From assembly GCA_027924645.1 (NCBI GenBank), contig BSBN01000334.1, positions 3,906,001 to 3,970,000 on the forward strand: a stretch of 64,000 nucleotides of DNA. The letters run 5' to 3'. Below are positions 48,133 through 58,450 of this stretch, in pieces; within the stretch, counting starts at the first letter, position 1, and every line of letters starts with the position of its first letter. The position numbers and the translations under genes are program-made. The notes below the pieces were generated by a model that ran no database searches, had not been told where the DNA came from, and worked only from the letters and a program-made list of their open reading frames with translations. The stretch comes from Cunninghamia lanceolata. Taxonomy: Eukaryota; Streptophyta; Pinopsida; Cupressales; Cupressaceae.

Positions 48133-49172
48133 GCATGCACATGAATTACCCTTAATATTTATAAAAATAATGTATTTTTTCCCTCAAATCATGCAAGAGA
48201 GTGATGTGGGAACAAATTGAGGTGGCAAACTCATGAATGTGGTTACTTTACTTATATTCTTGACTTTGAGTCAAACTAGGCTAATTTTGAAGGTCAGTTT
48301 GGTCAAACACCATGAGAGGAGTTATGAGCTACAATAGCTCAATTTGGAGGAGTTGTGGGCCCCTTTATTTAAGAATCTTCCTCTTGCTCACCTAGTAACT
48401 GGGAGTTGACTTTTCCATCCTACTCATGCATCACTTAGAGTGTTGTTTGATAATTTTAATCTTCCCTTTGCTTTTTGAGATAGATTTTTGTACTATGGTA
48501 GAAAAAGCTTATGCACTTTTTTCTCAGTTCTTACTTTTTCTCTTGCCTTTACACATTGTAGAGATAGATTCAATACTGTAACTCAACATATTTTACAGGT
48601 TTTTATACAACAATAGTTTACTTTTACAACATTTTTCATAGTTATTGTAGGGTTTTCCTTCCATTTTTTTAATAAAATCAGGTGTTGTTCTTCTTAGATC
48701 TAGGTGTCTTATTTTTTTTTGAATGATTTGATAAAGAATTATTGTGTTTTAAATCAAAACCTTTACATTTTCTGTCTCATTCATTAAATGCAAGTATACA
48801 AAAGTGCAAGTTTTACCACAGGTTATAGATTGTGTAAGTGATTTCATGCATTTCTGTGAAACATTTATGTGATTAGATTGTTCAGTTTGAGTTGTAAAAA
48901 TAGAGATTTTGAGAAATAGTTGTGAATCAGATTGTAAGTTAGGCTATAATCATTGGTGCATCACCCCTTTCGATCAATCTTAGTTTGTTTAATCATCCTT
49001 CTATCTCTTTTCCATGAAAGTATATTAGATCTAATGGGCATTTAAATGGGGCTAGCTCTTCTTGAGGTTCATTCTCATCATAGAGAACCCAAAGTCTAAG
49101 AGTGATCCAATGTGTAATGGGATTGTTGAGCTTATTGCTTGATAGAGTGCAATCTTTTCTGACAATAGTTTT

Positions 49173-49190
49173 TGGCACGCCTGGTGGGAG
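49173..49190 (+). other. Candidate primer-binding site of the long gypsy element
   Basis: TGGCACGCCTGGTGGGAG begins eight bases after the presumed LTR end. It starts with TGG as a PBS must. The matching tRNA was not identified with certainty. Confidence 0.55.
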
Positions 49191-49335
49191 TTTGAACTGA
49201 GTTTGAGGCCACTTAAATATAAATTTTCTTTACTGTTTTGGTATGCACAATAGAGTTTCAACCTTTTTGAGGTAAAAATAGCATACTTGGCGGCTCTATA
49301 TTTATGATTTCTTGTAGATCTAGTGCAGATAGCAC

Positions 49336-52208
49336 ATGAGAATGATCCAAATGAGGGTAAGTTCAACTTCATTTGAGTACCTGCAGCTGTCACCAACCAA
49401 AAGAAGGGGTAAAACAGCAACAAGAGCTCCCAGTCCAATAGGGAGAACCCATTCTATTCTACCAAATCTCAGGCCTGCAGTGTTTGATCAAAGAAATATG
49501 GTAATAAACCTCCAAATATAATCTCTACAAGCTCCACCAATAGCAAGACAATTTCCTTTTGTGACATTCAATGCTGGAAGCCCATTGCTCCTTGAAGTGC
49601 ATGATAATATTCTAGTGGTAGCCTTGAGAAGCTTGTCTTTCTTTATCGATGAAGATCAAACTACTCCAATCAAACATATCAAGGATGTGGCTACTTTGTG
49701 TTCAGTCCATCATGTAACATAAGAGAATGTTGCAGTGAGACTTTTGCTTGCATCTATGAAGGGTAAAGTACTTCAGTGGTTTAGAGGATTTGTTAGGTGG
49801 AGCATTGAATAAATAGTTTGAGGACAAGTCAGACAACTTATAATTGGGTAAATAACTAAGTATAATAAAGAGAGCTCCACAGGAGCACATGGCAGATTTT
49901 AACTTCTATTTTCAAAGGAAATGGAACAAAATACCAACAATGGTAAGGCCTACCACCAATCATGCATTTTTATACTTTCTCAAAGATTTAAATAGTGATA
50001 TTACAGTAATGCTTCAATCAATAGGTGGTACAATACTACCAGATGCTTATGATGTCGCTATAAGAGTTGAAAAAAACCTAATTTAGGCTCGTAAGATAGC
50101 CCCGAGACCACCAATGCCTATTTTCCTAGAGGTACAATCACCTATCCATTGCCAATCCCACCTATCACTACTGTACTAGCTCTAAATTATCATGCTACAA
50201 CTCAAACAAAACCTATCCTAGCCCCATCACACGAGCTCTAAGAGATAAAGGGTCTGTTACAAACTATTGGCAATTAATTAGTGAACATTAAATAGTAGCC
50301 AAATTAGGTTTATAGGCCTTATCAGTCTCCATATTAGAACCAACAACAAAATAACCAGAAAAATAGACTTGCATATCAGGCTAAAAACTAGGGCCAAAGG
50401 AGAAATTTTAACACCAACTTTATAACCAACATGCTACCAACTCTTCTAGAGAGTTAATTCCAGTGCAAAATAATATGGCACATGAGTATGATTGGTGTTA
50501 CCTATGTAACCAACCAAACAACCAATCAACTTGCTCAAATGGCATGATAAATCAGGCCTTAATGGTAAAAAATTATGTTGTTGTCCAACAAAACACAGTA
50601 CAAGAAAACTCAAAACAACAAGTTTCTCATCCTGAATAGGAGCAACTTGATGTAGCATTTATGAATTGGCAAGGTGAAGAGTTTTGTGGGGTAAACCATA
50701 CACAAGGGAAAAACCAATAAGCATAGTCCATAGCAGCCAACACAAGGGCCAAAAAGAGAGCCATTGACATAGGACAACAAGCTGGTCGAGGCCAAAATTA
50801 GGCTCAAACAAGCCAACAAGGTGCTGCTAGTCTGTCATAGCCATCTAACATTCATGTTTTACCAAGAGGACAACTTTTTCCAAACAAGGATCAACTTATA
50901 GGGTAGCCACAACAAGTACAACAACATGTGGATCCTGTTGTTCCAAGAGGACAGTCAAAGGTTGGTTCATTTTCTTTCAATATTTTAGAACATATGAAGA
51001 AAGAAAATGTAAGCATTTCTATGTGGGACTCATTGTCTCTTCTAAGAAAAAAAGACTTGTTGTAAAAGGTCTTAGCTAATGTCTTTTTGACCAATGAGTC
51101 AAATCAAAACCAACATAGAGACCAGCATAGAGTTGTGCTTGCAAATGACCCACTAGTTCAAAAAGAACAACAAGCTCATGATGTCAAACCAACACCATTT
51201 TATGTTTCACTAATTATTGGAAAACACTTAGTTCATAACTACATGATTGATTCAAGAGCCAATAGCTTAGTAATGCCTAAAAAAATAGTAGATAAGTTAG
51301 GTTTGACTTATGAGCCACTATCAAAAGTAGTAATGCAGCTAGATGGTACATCCATCAATATCATTAGAGTCATGAAAAACTTAGGTCTTATATTGTATGC
51401 TTCCCTGAATGTTTCAATTCCATAAGACATATATGTCATAGACCTACCTCCATACTTTGCTTTATGCCTTTCTAGGGATTTTATAGCAAAGTTAGGAGGT
51501 TATTTGTCAGCTAATTGGTCACATATGTGTTTTAGGACAAGATATAGTACAAGAGTAACTATCAAATCCAAACCCATTGCAAAAAATCACATTGAACATT
51601 ACATTCATAGTGTTTTTAATTCTAATTTAACTTACCATGAGGAGGAACAACCTACTATTCATGATAGGAACACTCCAATAGAGAACATTGCAGATATATT
51701 TTTAGATGAATGGGCATTTGAAAACTATGAAGACGATCCTTACAAACAAATGGAGGAGGCTATGTTAGGAATTTACATGATTCATGAATAAAACCAAACT
51801 ATTCCTAACCTAATGAAAGAGGAAGAATAGTAGGAATGTCAATCTAAACAACAAGATAATGTTCTATGGAAACTGTATTTTGATGGTGCAAGATGTAAAA
51901 TTGGTGTTGGTGGTGAAGCCATGCTTCTCTTGAAGGTGAGAAATATTATGCAACTTTTCATTTTGTATTCATCTATACTAATAACACAGCAGAATATGAG
52001 GCACTTATTCATGGTTTGGAATGGGCCAGATAGAAAAATATCAAATGTTTGCAAGTTTTTGGTGATATTGAGTTAGTTGCCAACCAAGTAAGGAATCTAA
52101 ATGTCACCAAAAATGACTTACTCAAGTCATATAAGAACATAATATGGGATTTAATTAAAGATTTTGATGTTTTTAACCTGCTGTCTCTGCCAAGAAACCA
52201 AAATAAAC
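49336..52208 (+). pseudogene. Long gypsy element: gag, protease and archaeal-type RNase H, decayed
   Basis: Gag fragments run from about 49380 to 50100, with RQFPFVTFNAGSPLLLEV, IKHIKDVATLCSVHHVT, GKVLQWFRG and MADFNFYFQRKWNKIPT in order but with frame breaks. From 51087 comes a retropepsin-like protease (HNYMIDSRANSLVMPKK; DSGA degraded to DSRA at about 51247). From about 51870 comes an RNase H of the second, archaeal-like type: KLYFDGARCK, NTAEYEALIHGLEWA, VFGDIELVANQV. Its tail is broken at 52208 by a nested element and resumes at 54302. Stop codons are scattered through it. A second RNase H is known for Tat-type gypsy elements; here it precedes RT. Confidence 0.82.
52204..52208. other. 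Target site duplication TAAAC, left copy
   Basis: TAAAC here and at 54302-54306 flank the nested small LTR element. The host frame (PRNQNK before, KMASMGAKF after) continues across. Confidence 0.85.
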
Positions 52209-52520
52209 TAAGAGGAACCTCATGCAACAATATAATGAAAAATGCACGAAATAATAGAAATAGCATAACATAGAAGGAATTTATTGATCGTAGGCCACTT
52301 AAAGGGGGCAACCTCCTTTGAGCAAGCTCAATACAATAAACTCATGGATGCATTCATTGGCCTCAACACATACTTATATACTAAGTCTAATATAAACAAC
52401 TATTACTCCCCATGAATGTAGGATAATACAATATACTCATGGGACGACTTACAAAGCATATGCGTCCAACAACAATATACTAACAAAGTAAAGAGAAGGG
52501 TGAAACATGGGTTCCTAATA
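52209..52520 (-). repeat. 3' LTR of the nested TR-GAG-like element
   Basis: On the minus strand it starts TATTAGGAACC (the TG changed to TA), next to the polypurine tract, and ends CCTCTTA. Confidence 0.9.
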
Positions 52521-52694
52521 TCCCCTCCCTCTTAGAAAAGCTTTGTCCTCAAAGCGTAAGATGTGGAAATTATTGCTGAATCTGAACGAGTGGTTCCCCA
52601 GTAGCAATCTCTGGGTGCATTCCATGCCACTAAATTAATACCTCTGTGATGGATCAGGAGTGAAGAGGATGAGTGACCCTATTGAGGATTATCT

Positions 52695-53021
52695 CTAGCT
52701 CCAAAAGGATGGATCTTTCATTATCCAGTTGTGGTAAAATAGTTTGTGCTCTATCGTCAGCGCCAAGAAATATTGTTTTGCCTGGTATATCCATCCAGTT
52801 GGATCATCACCATTGAAGTGAGGAAAATCAAGTTTCAGTCCATGAAAATTGCTGGAAGAAGAAAACCCTATATCTGCAGAAGACTCTGGTTGCCGTCTAT
52901 TATTCATGGTTGAATGCTGAAGATTGAGCCTGAGATTTTTTTCATCTAAATCTTGGAGTTTGCTCTTGATGGTAGCAAGTTCCTCCTCCATGTTTTTTTC
53001 TCCTGCGCGGGTGACAACCAT
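52695..53021 (-). pseudogene. Partial Ty3/gypsy gag of the TR-GAG-like element
   Basis: A 108-codon frame from ATG 53021: a basic start (MVVTRAGEK), a predicted coiled-coil helix (EEELATIKSKLQDLDEK), a Ser-rich linker, then LDFPHFNGDDPTGWIYQAKQYF. That is the hallmark N-terminal gag motif (KLDFPRFDG-DPTGWI) of many gypsy elements. The gag core and zinc knuckle that should follow are missing; the frame stops at 52695. Normal gag is several times longer. Coding function of this copy is doubtful. Confidence 0.8.
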
Positions 53022-53974
53022 AACCAGGATTTTCTTTTAGAATGTGTAAAAAACAAAAATAGAAACTTTTTTAGTAAAGAAAATTTTGGATTTGAGAAAA
53101 ACTCTGATGGGTAATTGGGGTTTGACTAGGTTTTGGACACTTTCTGAGGGATAGGGAAGCAGAAAATAGGGATTTCAGAAGTGGCATGAAAGAATGGAAA
53201 AATTTGTCCAAGAGGGACAAAGGAGAAGAAATAGGAAATGAACACTGTGGCAAATTTTGAAGGTGATTGGGTGAGAATCGAAGAAGTTATGGCAAACCCT
53301 AAAAATAGGCAACTGTGGGATTTATAGCTTCAATAAACAGAAATTGGGATAGGGTTCTCAAAGAAGGAAATATGCAGAATGGAATTTTAGGGATTCCAGT
53401 GAACTTTCAGAGGAAACAGAGCTAAAACAAGAAAGATATGGTGAATTTTCTTGTAACGATCTGTAACGGGATTTGCAAATGGTTCTCGACAATTTTAATC
53501 TAGGATTTGTCAGTTGGAAATAGATATGGACCCCAAGTATGTTTGGCTTCCTAAAGGTTCAGGGGATTCACTCAGCTACCAATGTTGTCTAACATCTTGC
53601 GTATTGGGGCAGTACCCCTCAATCCACAACTTAGGTAAAATTGATAACCACTTTTCCACAAACGACAGCTCTTGGTTTACCTCACGGATGGGAACTAGTC
53701 AATTAGGTAGGGGCCGTTGCCCTTTTTGCCGGTAGGTCCTCTCAATGGGCCAGCTACTTCGGGGTTCCTGTGGTACTCCTCACAATGAGTTTTAAGGCTA
53801 TGCCTAGGCACTTCCCACAGTTAAGCAGATAGGGATTATTCCCTGATCTGAACCTGCAATTGAAATGAACAATATAGATGCAAAGAAAAAAGAACTACTC
53901 CAATAATCACAGCATCTGGAGGCCACTGTGAAAAAAAACTTCGGCAGAAATTCCACCCAGTGAGCCCAAGAAAG
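53022..53974 (-). other. Leader of the TR-GAG-like element, non-coding
   Basis: About 950 bases between PBS and the gag ATG. The short open frames on either strand show no protein family. This is a usual place for RNA dimerisation and packaging signals, but I cannot point to one. Confidence 0.5.
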
Positions 53975-53987
53975 CACTCTGATACCA
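53975..53987 (-). other. Primer-binding site of the TR-GAG-like element
   Basis: Minus strand TGGTATCAGAGTG, two bases inside the 5' LTR; matches the initiator-Met PBS with one late mismatch. Confidence 0.88.
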
Positions 53988-53989
53988 GA

Positions 53990-54301
53990 CGAGAGGAACC
54001 TTCTGCAACAATATAATGCAAAATGCATGAAATAACATAAATAGCAGAACACAGAAGGAATTTATTGATCACAGGCCACTTCGAGGGGGCAACCTCCTTT
54101 AAGCAAGCTCAATACAATAAACTTGTGGATGCCTTCATTGGCCTCAACACGTACTTATATACTAAGTCTAATCTAAACAACTATTACGCCACATGAATGT
54201 GGGATAATACAATATACTCACAGGACGACTTACAAAGCATATGCCTCCAACAGCAATATACTAACAGAGTAAAGAGAAGGGTTAAACACGGGTTCCTAAC
54301 A
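53990..54301 (-). repeat. 5' LTR of the nested TR-GAG-like element
   Basis: 312 bp; on the minus strand starts TGTTAGGAACC and ends CCTCTCG, next to the PBS. It aligns without length change to 52209-52520. Confidence 0.9.
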
Positions 54302-57300
54302 TAAACAAGATGATAAAATGGCATCCATGGGAGCTAAGTTTGATATCCCAAAAGAGATCAGAAATGTTAAGCAACAACAATATGTCAAGGTAGTTGTGAG
54401 ACCATCAGTCCCAGATAACTACATCCATTGGCATGTGTTCGAAAGTGATGAGCAAATTGCCAATTTTATCATTAAAGAGGTTGAGTATTCAGCTAGAAAC
54501 CAACAGAAATTACAACAGTTTGGAGACCAGAATCTTCAGCTTAAAACAAATAAGTCACCAATGGGTTTTGTTACCTTGGAATCAATTTTTAATTTAGATG
54601 ATTAGCTGAGAAGAGAAAAGGCCAGCATATTGATCAAGGAGGAACATCATGAATCTGTTGAGATTTTCAAAGACAAACTCCTCAAACTAGGAAAGGTATG
54701 TACTGAAGAATATAAACATGCATTTGTTTTATTATGTCAAGAATTTGATGACATTTTTTCTTGGGAATACAATGATCTGAAAGGTTTTAATCCACAACTA
54801 GCTCAACACACTATTGAGCTAGAACTAGATGCAAAAACAGTGAGGCAAAAACAAAGGCTTCTTAACCCCAAGCTGGAAATTCATATGAAAACTAAACTTA
54901 ACAAGCTAATTCAGAGCAGCATTATATTTCCCATTAAACACACTTCCTGGATGTCAAATTTGGTAACTGTAAGGAAGCAAAATTGTGAAATTAGGTTGTG
55001 TGTTGATTTCAAGGACTTAAATAGAGCCTCATTGAAAGATCATTAGTTGTTGCCTTCAATTGAGCAGATTTTACAAGTTGTATCAGGTTCTGAAAGGTTT
55101 TCATTACTTGACAGATTCTTAGGTTATAATAAGATTTTGGTTAAAGAGGGGGATCAATATAAAACAATAATCACAACCAAATGGAGAACCATGGCTTACC
55201 AAAAATGCCATTTGGGTTGTCAAATGCTGGAGAAACCTTTCAGAGAGCCATGGATATGGCCTTTCATGGTATCGTGAATAAGTTTGTTTTGGTCTACTTA
55301 GATGATCTATTACTATATTTTCAAAAGAAGCAAAGGATCACTTCTCACATTTGAGGTAGGTTTTTGAAAGATGCAGAGAGTATGGAGTCTCTCTCAATCC
55401 AAAAAAGTGTATTTTTTCTATCCATGAAGGTAAGCTTCTAGGTCACATTGTTTCCAAGCATGGGATTACAATTGATCCAGAAAGAGTAAGTGCCATTTCA
55501 ACCTTACCCTTACCAGCTCAAAAAAAGGGACTGCAAAGTTTCTTAGGCAGAATTGATTTTGTAAGAAGGTTTATCCCAAATATTGCTAGTCTTTTGAAGC
55601 CCCTAATATCTATGCTAGAAAAGATCATTGGTTTTAGCTAGACCAAAGAAGGAAAAAATAGTTTTGAAGACATCAAAGAAGAAATAGAAGCAGCCCCAAC
55701 ATTGATAAATACATACTTCTCCAAGGATTTCATATTGTATGCCTATGGAGGAACTGATACTATTTCTGCTATGCTGACCCAACAAAACAAGGACAATCAG
55801 GGGCAGCCAGTTGCATTTTTTAGCCAAGGATTAGAGGGCTATGAACAAAGGTATTCATTCATTGAAAATCATGTACTTGTAGTTATTAGAAGCCTTAAAA
55901 AGTTTAGACACATGCTTTCTAACAATAAGATTTAGCTGATGGTTGCCCATCCAAGTGTAAAAGAGTTCTTGTTAATCAAGGATTTGGGAGATAAAAGGGA
56001 TGGATAGGTAACTAAAGTAATGGAATGTGATTTTGATATCAAGGTTACCAAGTTGGTTAGGGGTAAAGAACTATGTGAATAGCTTGTTGGAAGTACATAA
56101 AATGACTTAGAACTGCAAAAGGAAGTTGTTTAGATGGCTGATAATAATGTTGTACCTGTTGTACCAACAAATAACACTATTTGGACATATGACATGGTAC
56201 ATTATTTGCAGATTGGTGAGTACCCAGCAGGGCTAAACGCCGCTAAAAGAAGGTATTTTAGGCTTCAAGCCATTCCATATGTTATTTTGAATAATAACTT
56301 GTTTAGAAAAGATTACAATGGAGTACTTTTAAGATGCATAGAATCAGACCAGATTGAACAAATCTCGCATGAGTTCCATGATGGACCAATTGGTGGTCAT
56401 TTTGCACCCCAAACAACAGCCCTGAAGACCATGAAGGCTAGGTATTATGGGCCAGCTCTTTTCAAATATGTGCATACATGGGTGAGAAAATGTGTGAAGT
56501 GTGATGTATTTGTAGACAAACAAAAGTTGGTAGCCTTGACACTACAACCCATTTCAGTTGATCAACCTTTTACCAATCGGGGCCTTGATTTTATTGGGGC
56601 CATTAACCCACCATCAAGTTCTAGACACAAGTGGGTATTAATAGCTACAAATTGTTTTACCAAATGCACAGAAGTAGTAGCTTTGAAAGAGGCAAATGAG
56701 AGTGTTCTATTAAACTTTTATGAAGACTTAATGTCTAGGCTTGGTGTACCAGATTACATCATTTTAGATAATTCCTTAGCATTTGTTGGCATGAAACTAA
56801 CTGACTGGGCCATTTAACATGGTGTTTACCTATGTACTTCTTCAAACTACTACCCTCATGGTAATGGATAGGTTGAACCCACTAATAAAAACCTCATCAG
56901 GATTATCAAAAGGACAATAGAAGACAACCAAAGGACCCGACATTCAAAGATAAAATCAGCCTTGTGGGCTGATAGGGTGACTCCTAAGAGGTCAAAAGGT
57001 CAGTCTCCTTTTATGCTTGTGTATGGGAGAGAGGCCAAACTCCCTATTTTAGCTGAGTTACCAGCTTTAAGCCTCATAAAGGAGCTTGAAATGATGGAGG
57101 ATGGACCAATGGAAGTATGTTTGGCTGAGTTATTAGAGCTAGAAGAGACAAGGAAACAAACAACATAGTAGTTGGAGATGCATCAGATGCAAATGAAGAG
57201 GACATTTGAGAAAAGGGCAACATTCAGACACTTCAAGGAGGGAGACATTGTCCTCAAGTGGGATGAGTTAAAAACTAGACCTAGTAAGCACAACAAGTTT

Positions 57301-57429
57301 GACACTATGTCGGGTGGCCCATTCATGATTGTTGAATGCAAACAAAATAATGATTTTCAGTTGGTAACTATGGAAGGAAAGGTGTTACCTATCCCAGTCA
57401 ATGTGATTCACCTCAAGCACTCTTTTTGA
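54302..57429 (+). pseudogene. Long gypsy element: RNase H tail, RT, RNase H, integrase, decayed
   Basis: It resumes with KMASMGAKFDIP, the end of the second RNase H, then a linker (PSVPDNYIHWHVFESDEQI). RT follows: FPIKHTSWMSNLV, RLCVDFKDLNRASLKDH (about 54930-55045), SGSERFSLLD, and the catalytic YLDDLL at about 55299. RNase H resumes near 55700 in another frame (FILYAYGGTD, QPVAFFSQGL, YSFIENHVL). Integrase from about 56340 has the HHCC finger (H..H, KCVKCD), GLDFIGAI and ILDNS as the two Asp positions, and VEPTNKNL as the Glu position. A C-terminal segment ends in VNVIHLKHSF before TGA 57427-57429. At least one frameshift lies between 55277 and 55702, with several stops. Confidence 0.9.
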
Positions 57430-58431
57430 TGAGCCAAAGTTTGCAAATGTAACATAGTAGAGTAGTTTTTTCAATTAATAAGTGTTGATTGCACAATAGG
57501 TTCAATTTAGTTTTATTTTCTAAGAAGTGTTGATGCTCAGTTTACCGACCCTATTTGAGCCAATATTGTTTTGTTTTAAGTTTTGTTTTTTTGTTGTTCT
57601 TTTCTAGTAGCTGAGTTTCAATAAATTTTCTGAGTTGCAAAGGCCAAGGAAAGACTCTATTGCTCAATGGATATACTAGGCAACTGGTCACGAGAGTTTT
57701 AGCAGGAAAAACTAGTTTAGAGGTCACCAAAAATGTTACCTAATTGTGCATTCTAGCCCAATCAGGTTAGGCTTGGACAACACTGAGATTTGTTGCTTTG
57801 AAGAAGCAGATAAAGTTCAGGGGAAAAGGAGAAGAAGGTTAAAGATTCTTAGTCAGCCCTAAAAGGCCTATTGTCTTGGTGGAGGGCCATTCCAGTGATT
57901 ACCATTGCCAGAATCATGTAGCAGCTCAGTAAGAGCTGCTACATGACCCAGATAAGATGGGAAGGGCCCCCAATAGAGTGGGAGATATCCTAAGACTAGT
58001 AGGAGAAAGGAAAGTTAATCTATGTGTTGTAGATTGTGTTGCAATTTATTTTCATTGTTCATTCTTTATAGTTGATATATTATCAAATGAAAAAAGGTAC
58101 ACAAATTTTGCTAGATCTATTCATGATTATGAACATTTGTATCATGCAATCATTTTCAATTTATCTTTATGCAATTTATTCACAGAGGAGTAGAAATATA
58201 CAAAAACATTGCATAAAATAGTTGTTCATATTCAAAAAGAGAAAGTGTCTATATGCTCCCACACAAGCAATGGGATTAACTATACAAGATGTAATGAAAG
58301 AAAACAAGTACATCTAAAATAGAAAAGAAACATATAGGAGGGAGAAGGATTTGTCATTACCTGAATGATGAACCCCTATAGTTGGTAGTATCATCTTCTG
58401 ATTCGTCATTAATATCTCACAAAAGACCTAC
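57430..58431 (+). other. Non-coding interior between pol and the polypurine tract
   Basis: About 1 kb without a supportable gene. The 78-codon frame at 57957-58193 has no recognisable motif. Confidence 0.6.
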
Positions 58432-58450
58432 AAAAGGGACAAAGGAGGAA
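58432..58450 (+). other. Polypurine tract of the long gypsy element
   Basis: AAAAGGGACAAAGGAGGAA directly before TGTTAGAGCTC, which I take as the first bases of the 3' LTR. Confidence 0.7.

Larger units (their letters stand above)
44990..49164 (+). repeat. 5' LTR of the long gypsy element, 5'-truncated
   Basis: From about 44990 to 48575 it is similar to 59325-62793. The rest, up to GACA at 49161-49164, lies before the presumed PBS and is unique here. It contains a TATA box at 46400 and a SINE. Open frames in it are not conserved in the other LTR and are unlikely to be genes. Confidence 0.82.
52209..54301 (-). mobile_element. Non-autonomous LTR retrotransposon with partial gag only (TR-GAG-like, 2,093 bp)
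   Basis: Two 312-bp direct repeats (52209-52520 and 53990-54301), about 31 differences by my count (~10%), bound 1.47 kb. On the minus strand the order is 5' LTR (TGTTAGGAACC start), PBS, leader, gag fragment, polypurine tract (AAGAGGGAGGGGA, 52533-52521), 3' LTR. No protease, RT or integrase is present. It needs proteins from an autonomous gypsy relative. It lies in opposite orientation inside the RNase H of the long gypsy element with a 5-bp TAAAC duplication. Confidence 0.92.
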
